A stretch of 10,389 nucleotides of DNA from Phoronis ovalis (lineage: Eukaryota; Phoronida; Phoronidae), in the NCBI GenBank assembly GCA_028565635.1, contig JAOXYB010064190.1, forward strand, positions 1-10,389, in the 5' to 3' direction. Position numbers and translations under genes: made by a program. Positions 1 through 7,103 of the stretch are shown in pieces; the stretch's first letter is position 1, and each line of letters opens with the position of its first letter. A model generated the notes under the pieces. That model did no database searches and was not told the origin of the DNA. It worked only from the letters and a program-made list of their open reading frames with translations.

Positions 1-23
1 CTATATATCTATCTATATATATA

Positions 24-62
<39 letters not shown>
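1..62. repeat. TA/CTAT microsatellite
   Basis: Nearly pure TA dinucleotide run with interspersed CTAT units at the left edge (the first 24 bases mix CTAT and TA; the remainder is TA). The run meets the window start, so its true length is unknown. Any open frame read through it, such as the minus-strand Tyr/Ile run, is a composition artefact. Confidence 0.95.
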
Positions 63-64
<2 letters not shown>

Positions 65-799
65 AAACAGTTCTTATAAAAGTTACAACAGTACAAGAAA
101 TATATAAAACACAAATTGCAAGCCATCCAAATCCAGATGTTTTGGATGATCTAATTTTGTGACTTAGAGAAAAAGTGAGAAACTTATATCTGTAGTCTAC
201 TAAGAAAATCAAATCAGACCTGTTACACTAGTTTTTGTAAGCAAGAATTGCAAGCTTATACTATGAGATTTGAGTATCTGTAGATTTGTTTTTTATTTAT
301 TTTGTAGTTCAATCTTAAACTCGGATTTCGAGTTTTGTAGTAAAAATTTGTCCATGAAGATCTGTTTTGTTTCATGGTAGTGTGTGATAAGTGTGCATCT
401 AGTCTTATGGTTGTATCAATGAGTAAGTTAGGTAGCAGGTTTAATAGGACTCCACGAATATCATATGTATTTTTATATACCTTTTCGAAATTTAGTGCTC
501 TATCAAAATAGCTGTATAATTGTTGAAGCCGCTTTCCAATCCCTTTCAACTAATCAAAATAGATTTTTTGAAATTTCAAAGTTTTTGGAATCTTATGATA
601 AGATTCCTTTGATGTTAATGCTGCCAAATTTTTGTTATGCTCATTCTTATGTCCAACTGTTTAAAGTGTTTGTTATTTTTATGCATAAAATTATAAAAGT
701 TTATGTTGCAAAATATTACCTACTGTTATCAAGTTCAATGGTTATAGTGTTTCTTTGCATTAGACAACATTGAAGAAAGTGTTATATTGACAATAATAA
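63..799. other. AT-rich intergenic DNA with one weak coding-like patch
   Basis: No gene can be supported here. The minus strand is open from about 549 to 256 (97 codons) and reads as a mixed-composition peptide containing DIRGVLLNLLPNLLIDTTIRL, which looks more protein-like than typical AT-rich noise. I recognise no domain. The plus-strand frame at 465-773 is Phe/Tyr/Ile rich and looks like noise. The sequence between 550 and 800 has frequent stops in the minus frames, so the patch does not continue into the coding-like patch at 800-1148. Confidence 0.4.
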
Positions 800-1148
800 T
801 TAAATTAAATCCCAACTAGTGTTTTTGATGTCTGACAGGACATACAAGCTTTTGTGAGAGATAGTCTGGGTCACTGTCTTAAGAGCATATGCTACATCAA
901 TAAAGGTTTGTAGATCATTGACAGAAGCTACTTGCAAAAGTAACTCTCCATTGATTACTGATTTGAGCAAATCATTTTTCGTAATAAAGAGCATTTGCAT
1001 GTCACCTTCAGTAAATATATGTCTTAAAATGCACTCCAGGTTGGAGAAAACAGCTTGCAAAGTCCACAACAGTCCGAGACTTGTGAACGTTGGTTCCCTC
1101 AAAGTGTACAATTTCACCAGTAATCCCAACAACTAATAATTTAACAAA
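800..1148 (-). other. unidentified coding-like patch, two overlapping frames
   Basis: The minus strand carries two overlapping open frames in a patch that looks less AT-rich than its surroundings. One runs from 1132 to 800 and includes the stretch NDLLKSVINGELLLQVASV. The other is open from 1148 to 1011 and contains HFEGTNVHKSRTVVDF, a very protein-like run, before a TGA at 1010-1008. The sequence just upstream of the second frame (pyrimidine-poor, ending in TTATTAG near 1134) could be a weak acceptor. This could be an exon of an unrecognised gene, a decayed gene with a frameshift, or chance. I recognise no family, and I have not tried to join or restore the frames. Confidence 0.25.
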
Positions 1149-1299
1149 CTATGTGATATGTGAGCATGTACCTATATGGTGATAGAAATGGCTAATAGTT
1201 GGAAATCTTGATACATGTACATGGCTCTTACTGGGACAACTTTTGGTAGTGGTGAGGCTCAAAACCTAACCGGTGGAATTTTAGCAAGCTATGATTAAA

Positions 1300-1760
1300 A
1301 ACATAATCCATGGTAAGCACCCGATGCCTAAAAATGTACCTCATGGTAGTACCTGATGACTAAAATCAAACATCTCTTTGATGACAAAATTTATACCCCA
1401 AAGTAAGCAACCCCAACCAGATATAAGCAGATTTGATTTTTTGTAATTGGTTATGAGCTAAAATCATACTCTAGCTATCCGGGCCTGAAATATCCTGGGG
1501 GGTAGTTAACAAAAATGTTGGTTATAGGGGTCCAGGGTAAAAAATCCTGACCCTATGGTAAACGTAAATGAAAAAACTTGAAAGTATACCCTGTTGTAAA
1601 TAACTCTCCCGAAATAGATGCCCTGTGTAAAATTCACTTGTAAATTATATACCCTGTGGTAAATATGTGACAATTAAAAGTAATTTTTCAGACCAGTCGT
1701 AAATGTGTTTTCCAAGGAATACAAATATTTTTTTGAAAATATACCCTGTGGTAAATATCC
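1300..1760. repeat. diverged repeat cluster built on a TACCCTGTGGTAAATA-like motif
   Basis: A short motif recurs through this stretch: near 1548 (ACCCTATGGTAAAC), 1586 (ATACCCTGTTGTAAAT), 1619 (TGCCCTGTGTAAA), 1647-1666 and 1739-1758. The last two are identical over 20 bases, 92 bp apart. Looser relatives at 1308-1338 and 1339-1368 form two adjacent units of about 31 bp (CATGGTA...CCTGATG type). The core TACC-CTGT-GGTA has inverted 4-bp ends. A second, clearly related block lies at 8216-8383 in the same orientation, so this is a dispersed family and not only a local tandem array. No open frame or terminal inverted repeat identifies a transposon class. Confidence 0.7.
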
Positions 1761-2307
1761 AACAAGAAAATCTGTCATGTATCAGCTTTAATTTTCTTGT
1801 AATTATCATACTTTTGCATTACTTAAAAAATATAATATACGAGTACACTGGGTAAACGTCTGTATCGTATCCAGTTGGTCTTGCTATGTATGCACAGCAG
1901 GACAGAACAAAGAAGTAGTCTAAAAGCAAACTTAGCAATGATTTCACACAAAAAAATCACTTATGTTGGGAAGAGATGGACACTTCCAAAGTTTAATCTA
2001 TGTGGTGTCTGGTCTCTTATTCATATATAAAAAAGCTGGATACAAAACCTGAAACAAATATTATGTACCCCAGTGCAGTTTTCTAAACAGCTTCAATGTG
2101 CCTCATTTATGATTAGATTAGTAGTATGCTGTTAAATATATGTGTTTTGTGCTCAGCTTATGGTATGCTCGCTTATAGCTCCTAGTTCTTGTAGCAGTGT
2201 AGATTTTCTTTCAATGCTGATCTTTGGTACCATATTCAATAATATCTATGTTAATTCCGGACAATCATATAGTCTCAAAGAAAAATAGTTCCAATTTTTT
2301 TTTTACT
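1761..2307 (-). other. 3' flank of ECHS1, with probable 3' UTR
   Basis: This is the DNA just downstream of the ECHS1 stop. It should contain the 3' UTR and cleavage site, but no AATAAA hexamer is visible on the minus strand. The best variant signals are ATTAAA at 1997-1992, about 310 bp beyond the stop, and another ATTAAA at 1793-1788. The polyadenylation site therefore cannot be placed with confidence. No other gene is seen here. Confidence 0.4.
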
Positions 2308-2373
2308 TTAGCTGTCAGTGAAGTTTGCTGGTCGTTTTTCAACAAAAGCATTCATACCTTCTCTACGATCATC
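2308..2373 (-). CDS. ECHS1: ECHS1 exon 8 (C-terminus and stop)
   Basis: Encodes residues 277-297 and the TAA stop at 2310-2308: [20 protein letters not shown] followed by Ser. The D-D-R-x-E-G-M-x-A-F-V-E-K-R tail is the family C-terminus. Acceptor TTTTTACTTATAG at 2374. It follows the largest ECHS1 intron (1003 bp). Confidence 0.95.
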   Translation of the reverse strand, partial: DDRREGMNAFVEKRPANFTDS

Positions 2374-5300
2374 CTATAAGTAAAAATTTGCTTTAATATT
2401 AATTGTACCCGGGGTTTGACTTAAATTAGTGGATGGTAAGCATGTTTGTGAACAAAAACAAGAAAAAGGGGCATTTTTAGAGACAAAGCCAATTACATGT
2501 GTTACACAGGTCAGGGTTAATTGTTTTGATCAAATATACGAAAATGGTGTCTTATTTAATTACCTGTATGCGTTTAGGATGATTCATTTATCGAGGTATT
2601 TTAATTAAATATAACACTGATAAATAGGGTATCTAAAACTTCTATTAGTCAATGAAAAGGGGTCAAAATTTAATAATGGAAAAACATATTTATGGGCTTT
2701 CCCAAAAACCCATTCACAAACATGGGCACCAGTTATTCCCTTGTGTTGGATCCCATAGAATTGTACTCAGTTTCCTTATAATTATTTTTTATTTTAAAAT
2801 CCTGTAATTGGAATAACTTACGAATTACATAAGGTTTTTCCGTCAGCCAGCTTTACTCATAAAAGAGCCAGAATCAGAACTGTTGCCTCAGGGGGTCACT
2901 TGTGTAAAGGGTGGGTCTACATACACATAAAATCATAGGTTTAAAAAAAGCTCCTAAATGCGTACATTTGTATATATATAGCCAGCTAAAAAAGCACCCT
3001 TTGGAAGACTTGCAGGTTTAAAAAGTGACCCTTTGGGAGACATTTCAGTAAAAATCATCAGATATAAGTAAACATGTTGCCGTGTGGGTTAAGCTGCCCT
3101 AGCCTGATTTTTCGCATCGGAAAAACAAGCCTTTTTTTTACTATCCATCTGTATATATCTGAATGGTAAAAAGCTACCCTTTTGCAGATCTACATCCATA
3201 GTAAAAACAGCACGCTATTTGCCAATATTTAACATGTTACGTGCCTGGCTGAAAAAAAATCCCTTTCCCACTACTTTTTGTTTGTGCATGTGGTCAAACC
3301 CTCTGATCCATGTGCCCCCCGGGCTGTTGCCCAAGCGGGTCAGAAAGGCACATTTCTGAAAGTCAACAGTACCTACCGTGGCAAAGGAAGTATGAAACGT
3401 TCGCTTTTCATAATGTAAGCCTTCTGCTAAAGTAGATTCGTATGCTATAAAATAAAACAATTTCGAATTTACTTTCTGCAAACAATAATAATGTAGTAAC
3501 AGCCTTTTGTGAATTTCACATGCATTACTTTTCAACTCATCTAATCTGAAACTATTGATTGTTCTATTAAAAATATAATATAATTACAGGGATAGTGGAG
3601 GTTAAAATATTTCATTTACAATGGAATGGGAGTTAACTTAATATTGGAGAACAGTTTTTAGGACCTTGGTAGTCACGTTTAAAGAAGTTGCTGTAAAAAA
3701 GAAATATACTGAAAAGCAAAATTAACTAAGGGCATTTGTTTTTTTAAAAAGATCAAATCAGTGAATCAATTTTTCCTCAAAAAATATGCTTACAGTGATG
3801 CTTAATTCAAATGAAAATAACTTGGTGACAAAAAACTACATTTCACCTATTCAATTTAAATGGGAATAACTTGGGACAAAAACCACACTTCACATTCATA
3901 TATATGGGGAAATTTGTATTTCTGTATTGTACCTTTATTGACTGCCTCCTTGCACATGGCAACAACTAGTTTTGAATTACTTGCAATTTTTTCAGCAGTT
4001 TTCACAGCTTCGCTCAACACCTGATCTGCTGGGAATACTTTACTGACCAAACCTGTTAACGCAATAAAACAAGCTGCATACTTTTTTCATGTCAGTGTTT
4101 TTAAAATAATCTCATGTTCATAGATAGATAGATACAGAATATTCTTAAGGCGATAAATAGGCAGTATAGTAAAAAATGGCTACCTACAATACATACACTT
4201 CCAATAAATCAATTGTTGCAAGCATTATCCACCAATAATGCAGTATTCTTTGATATAGTTATAATGTCGAATAGATAAATCACTACATTATCACTCTAAT
4301 TGTTTATAAAATTAGCTCTTTATGCTCTACCTTAAGAGTAAATGCTTGTAAAAAAATTGTCGTTTTCAACAAAACCAACAAGTAATTTCTACAATGATAC
4401 TGAAGAAGGGCTGATAAACATCCAATTCAGCAGATGTACACATAAATGGTAAATTATCTAAATAGGACTAAACATAACTCCAGATGTGAGGCACCAACTC
4501 ATCAGATGACCACATACAGGTACCTCCCAACCTTTACTCCTCCATCTGGATGAGGGGCCATTATTATTTAAAGAAAGTTGGAAATAGCTTGCCTACAATA
4601 ATTTTCAAATAGAGAAACTTCACTTAATATGCAAAACATGCAGAGTTGGGAGAAATGTATTTTTCCCCTATCAAGCCCTAGCTACCATACTGTACCTGCT
4701 GTTTCAGCTTCGGCAGCACTGATTGGATTTCCTGTTAAAACCATCTCCATGGTCTTAGATTTTCCAATAGCACGGGGCAATCTTTGAGTACCACCAGCAC
4801 CTTAGGTAAATTATTTGTAACATAAAATCAATAAACATCAAAAATTTTAGCTGTTAAAATCATTCTAAAAAATGTTTTAGCAATGAAATTAGCAACAGGC
4901 TACTGTACTTCTATACAGTTATAAAATCAACTATCTATGAGAACAATTAGTATCAGGCAAATATATGATTGCAATGCACTTTATATTTCTAAACACATGC
5001 ATTGCAACATATGAATTAATCTTTACTCACAGACTTCACCAAGACTGGTTAGTTTTGTATCTGGCTTTCGTCACTTAAAAATCACAAGGCATTATTACCA
5101 AAAAATGGACTACCGACATAAAATTCACTTTTTTATTTCTGAATGACACAAGAAGGTGTTAAATTGCTGTCACCCAATATTAAATGATTTATCTGTGTAT
5201 CACATGATTGTTACCTGGGATGGTTCCTAACAAAATTTCTGGTTGCCCAAATTTAGCTTTGTCTCCAGCATAAATAATATCACACATCATAGCAACCTCA

Positions 5301-6773
5301 CATCCACCACCAAGCTGAAATGAGAAAATACAAATTTAAGAGATATACTGGATACAATGAAAGTAGTATTTAATACAAACTAAGGAAAGAGTAAAGACAG
5401 TTGTTTAGTTTTTGTTGTCACTGCGACAGCACTGTTCTTGATTTTTTTGTTTCTGTATTCTATGGGCTCTGTTGATTTCCACTACAAAAGCATGAATTGG
5501 TCATTTTTAGATACGTAACTTGTATACTAAGAACTACACCCATATTTTCATTGCGTAATAAATACATACTGCATATCCATTAACAACTGCAATGACTGGT
5601 TTCTGTGTTCGTGCTAACTGAGTCCAATGGCTTAAAAAGTTTCCACTATACACTTCTTTGAATGAACGGTTTTGCATTTCTTTGATGTCAGCACCAGCTA
5701 AAACCAGAATGATGTGAAACAATTAATTTAATATTAAATATAAAAAATTATATGAAATATAAACCTTTTGTTTTCTAACCTTTGATACAATTGGTGGATT
5801 TTTGTCCCTTTATTATCATATTTATTTTACTGGATTTACAAAAGTATAATATGCACTTCCAGTCCTAGCTCTATGACCCTTCTTTGGTTATATAGCTTGC
5901 AATTTGGCAGTAAGATCATCACTAGGTTTTCCCTGTCTCAAACCAGTAACAATTTCCTCACAATTTTTCATTTTTCTTTATTCCATTATCGTTCTGATCA
6001 TTTGCTCAGATCAGTAAAGTGGACTTTATCAAAGTCTCAACAATAGTGTAAAACGCACGTGATCATCTGTCACACAATCAATGACTACAGGACATCTCTT
6101 CTTTTTTGTACGTGTGTTAAGTACAGATGCAGGTCAGCCACTTTGAGGTAGGTAAAGGTTGTACAGCTAGGATAAAACATTTCTTACCAGCGAATGCTTT
6201 TTCACTGCCTGTTAAAATAATGCAACCAATACTGTCATCCTCTTCAAACTGGATCAGAGCCTGACCCAGTTCTTTCATAAGGTCATCACACAATGCGTTC
6301 AGGGATTTTGGGCGATTAAGACGAATCATGCCAACATTATTTTTCTCCCCTTTAGTCTCAACTTGTATGTTGCTGAAATTACCTGTTAAAAGAAATGCCA
6401 ATGTGTAAGAAAAAAGGGGAGAATTAAAACTCCTTGTTATAATGTATTAATGATTATCATGATTTCGGTACTTAATCTATATTGCCTTATTGGCTACTGC
6501 ATGTAGCTATACAAGACGTTGTTCGTTGTTAATAACGCACGGGTTAAAACTTAAATGAGACTTATGAGTAAATCAGTACTCAGTTGAAAATCAAAGTCCA
6601 CAACAACAGCAACAAACGAACATACATTAGGAAATACCCTGAAAATGTCTTATTCACTTACCTGAAGACATTAAACGTACAGCAGACACCCTGGTATGAA
6701 TTGTCAACGGCTTAACAGCCTGGACTGCTAATTTTCCAAAACCCGAGCACAGCATTTGCCGGAGAGTCGCCAT
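2308..6773 (-). CDS. ECHS1: enoyl-CoA hydratase, short chain, mitochondrial (complete, 8 exons)
   Basis: Mitochondrial matrix crotonase that hydrates 2-trans-enoyl-CoA to L-3-hydroxyacyl-CoA, the second step of fatty-acid beta-oxidation; the family also serves valine and isoleucine catabolism. CDS is the complement of 2308..2373, 3377..3444, 3933..4052, 4696..4800, 5215..5314, 5570..5697, 6188..6382 and 6662..6773: 894 nt, 297 residues plus stop (human 290). All seven introns are GT-AG with phases 1,1,0,1,1,1,0. Residues 1-37 are basic with no Asp or Glu, as expected for a matrix presequence. [12 protein letters not shown] (99-110) and GYALGGGCE (143-151) form the oxyanion-hole and CoA-binding region. 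Glu151 and Glu171 (in QPEI) match catalytic Glu144 and Glu164 of the mammalian enzyme, with the same spacing of 20. Eight exons is also the human count. The intact frame and introns argue for a working gene. It is transcribed away from WDR45B. Confidence 0.97.
2374..3376 (-). other. ECHS1 intron 7 (1003 bp), repeat-bearing
   Basis: Largest ECHS1 intron, phase 0, GTAGGT...TTATAG. It holds the ACCCTTTGG-type repeats at about 2970-3206 and a comparatively GC-rich patch at about 3280-3360 containing CCCCCCGGGC. The open minus frame running on from exon 7 through this patch is intronic read-through with no family resemblance. Confidence 0.85.
2970..3206. repeat. diverged repeat, AAAAAG-n-ACCCTTT-GG units
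   Basis: Three related units are visible inside ECHS1 intron 7: at about 2987-3014 (AAAAAAGCACCCTTTGGAAG), 3018-3047 (TAAAAAGTGACCCTTTGGGA) and 3167-3200 (TAAAAAGCTACCCTTTTGCA). The first and third are preceded by TATATATA or TATATATCT. The 3048-3166 spacer has no obvious copy. They look like decayed members of one interspersed or satellite-like family; class unknown. Confidence 0.6.
3377..3444 (-). CDS. ECHS1: ECHS1 exon 7
   Basis: Encodes residues 254-276, [20 protein letters not shown] then FAT; the human counterpart is the AFEMTLTEG...LFYSTFAT region. Acceptor TTTATTTTATAG at 3445; donor ACG|GTAGGT at 3376, phase 0. At 68 bp it is the second-shortest coding piece, recognisable from TLAEG and FHTSFAT. 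Confidence 0.94.
3804..3893. repeat. two-unit tandem duplication in ECHS1 intron 6
   Basis: Positions 3804-3846 and 3853-3893 are diverged direct copies with a period of about 49 bp. Both read AAT(T)-AAATG-AATAACTTGG-GACAAAAA-C-CA-TTCAC with scattered substitutions and one single-base length difference. It is a simple local duplication, close to the exon 6 donor at 3932. Confidence 0.75.
3933..4052 (-). CDS. ECHS1: ECHS1 exon 6
   Basis: Encodes residues 214-253 with Ala254 split, beginning [20 protein letters not shown] and containing [13 protein letters not shown], part of the helical C-terminal region used in hexamer assembly in the family. Acceptor GTTAACAG at 4053; donor AAAG|GTACAA at 3932. 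The open frame that continues past this donor is intron read-through. Confidence 0.96.
4696..4800 (-). CDS. ECHS1: ECHS1 exon 5
   Basis: Encodes residues 179-213 with Gly214 split: [20 protein letters not shown], then [15 protein letters not shown]. The [11 protein letters not shown] motif and the M-V-L-T-G stretch are family signatures. Acceptor TTACCTAAG at 4801 has a weak pyrimidine tract; donor GCAG|GTACAG at 4695. Confidence 0.95.
5215..5314 (-). CDS. ECHS1: ECHS1 exon 4 (both catalytic glutamates)
   Basis: Encodes residues 146-178, from LGGGCE to LLGTIP, with Gly179 split. Glu151 (GGGCE) and Glu171 (GQPEI), the two residues that activate water and donate the proton in the family, are both here. 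Position 146 is Leu where the human protein has Phe. The exon is only 100 bp and does not stand out as an open frame, so it was found by homology and splice sites: acceptor TTTCAG at 5315, donor CCAG|GTAACA at 5214. Confidence 0.95.
5570..5697 (-). CDS. ECHS1: ECHS1 exon 3 (oxyanion-hole segment)
   Basis: Encodes residues 103-145, [13 protein letters not shown] through [11 protein letters not shown]. The A-G-A-D-I-K-E-M motif supplies one of the two backbone amides of the oxyanion hole and lines the acyl-CoA pocket. Acceptor GGTTTTAG at 5698; donor GCA|GTATGT at 5569, phase 0. Confidence 0.97.
6188..6382 (-). CDS. ECHS1: ECHS1 exon 2 (N-terminal crotonase core)
   Basis: Encodes residues 38-102 plus one base of 103. 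It includes [20 protein letters not shown], the hallmark start of the crotonase fold (beta strand then N-R-P-x-x-x-N-A-L), and ends in GSEKAFA. Acceptor TTTAACAG at 6383, donor CTG|GTAAGA at 6187. Both flanking introns are phase 1. Confidence 0.97.
6662..6773 (-). CDS. ECHS1: ECHS1 exon 1 (start codon and mitochondrial presequence)
   Basis: Encodes residues 1-37 plus one base of Gly38, starting [15 protein letters not shown] and ending RLMSS. It carries several Arg/Lys and no acidic residue, fitting an amphipathic matrix-targeting helix; cleavage is probably near the RLMSS end by analogy with the mammalian protein. The ATG has A at -3 and G at +4. An in-frame ATG exists 23 codons upstream (6842), but that extension adds acidic residues and is interrupted by an acceptor-like TTTAAAAGTAG, so I prefer 6773. 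Donor is CAG|GTAAGTG at 6661. Confidence 0.9.
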
Positions 6774-6985
6774 ATTTCTTGTTGACCTACTTTTAAAAAA
6801 AGAAAACAGGTCAATAATGTTTTTCATCTTTATGTCTTCCATTGGATATATGTCTTGCTTTTAGTTTTATAAAGCGTCTTTTACAAGTATGTTACAACGG
6901 TGACTTTAAAAGTATTTGTTGTTTTCTAATTATATTTTAATCGAAAACTTTTAAGATCCAGAATACGGAAGTGAGTAAAGTAAAG

Positions 6986-7003
6986 ATGGCAGACATGGAG
7001 TGA
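6986..7003 (+). other. minimal upstream ORF 1 of WDR45B (M-A-D-M-E-stop)
   Basis: ATG GCA GAC ATG GAG TGA lies 33 bp before the WDR45B start codon, in the probable 5' UTR. Its first ATG sits inside the YY1-like AAGATGGC. It matters only if transcription begins upstream of 6986. Confidence 0.4.
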
Positions 7004-7016
7004 AAGTTTCGCCCCA

Positions 7017-7034
7017 ATGATAGAAAATAGCTAG
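7017..7034 (+). other. minimal upstream ORF 2 of WDR45B (M-I-E-N-S-stop)
   Basis: ATG ATA GAA AAT AGC TAG ends two bases before the WDR45B ATG at 7037. If it is in the mRNA, ribosomes would terminate almost on top of the main start, which could reduce or couple its translation. Its start context (CCCCAATG) has C at -3 and is weak. Confidence 0.4.
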
Positions 7035-7036
7035 AA

Positions 7037-7103
7037 ATGAATTTGCTTCCGTCAAATCCAAATGGAAATGGTCTGTTATATGCCGGCTTTAATCAAGACC
7101 AAG
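7037..7103 (+). CDS. WDR45B: WDR45B exon 1
   Basis: Encodes residues 1-22 plus one base of Gly23, ending [11 protein letters not shown]. It is too short to stand out as an open frame and was recognised by its N-terminal signature. Donor CAAG|GTAATA at 7104; start context GAAATGA with G at -3. Confidence 0.94.

Larger units (their letters stand above)
6774..7036. promoter_or_regulatory. shared divergent promoter of ECHS1 and WDR45B
   Basis: Only 263 bp separate the two start codons, which point away from each other, so both promoters and 5' UTRs must share this interval unless upstream noncoding exons exist. On the WDR45B side there is an ETS/GABP-like ACGGAAGTG at 6965-6973 and a YY1-like AAGATGGC at 6983-6990. 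No TATA box is well placed for either gene. ETS/GABP and YY1 sites are known to be common in TATA-less divergent promoters and in nuclear genes for mitochondrial proteins. The interval is inferred to be a bidirectional promoter; transcription start sites are not visible in sequence. Confidence 0.7.

Noticed and set aside
9-212. Minus-strand frame through the TA microsatellite
   Set aside because: The tyrosine/isoleucine run is translation of a TA repeat.
465-773. Plus-strand frame of 102 codons, hydrophobic
   Set aside because: The Phe/Tyr/Ile/Val richness is what AT-rich DNA gives by chance; no start context, splice or family support.
918-1136. Plus-strand frame of 72 codons
   Set aside because: Antisense to the coding-like minus frames, Ser/Lys/Asn rich, no recognisable motif.
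1300-1760. CRISPR-like array
   Set aside because: Units are diverged, irregularly spaced and lie in an intron-bearing animal genome; no cas genes.
3215-3376. Open minus frame continuing from ECHS1 exon 7 into intron 7
   Set aside because: The donor ACG|GTAGGT and the in-phase exon 8 ([10 protein letters not shown]) show it is intronic read-through.
2308-6773. ECHS1 as a processed or decayed pseudogene
   Set aside because: All seven introns are present with valid GT-AG sites, the 297-codon frame is uninterrupted and the catalytic residues are intact.
6774-6842. ECHS1 starting at the upstream in-frame ATG (MEDIKMK...)
   Set aside because: The extension adds acidic residues to what should be a basic presequence and is interrupted by an acceptor-like site; MATLRQ has a better start context and a typical matrix-targeting composition.
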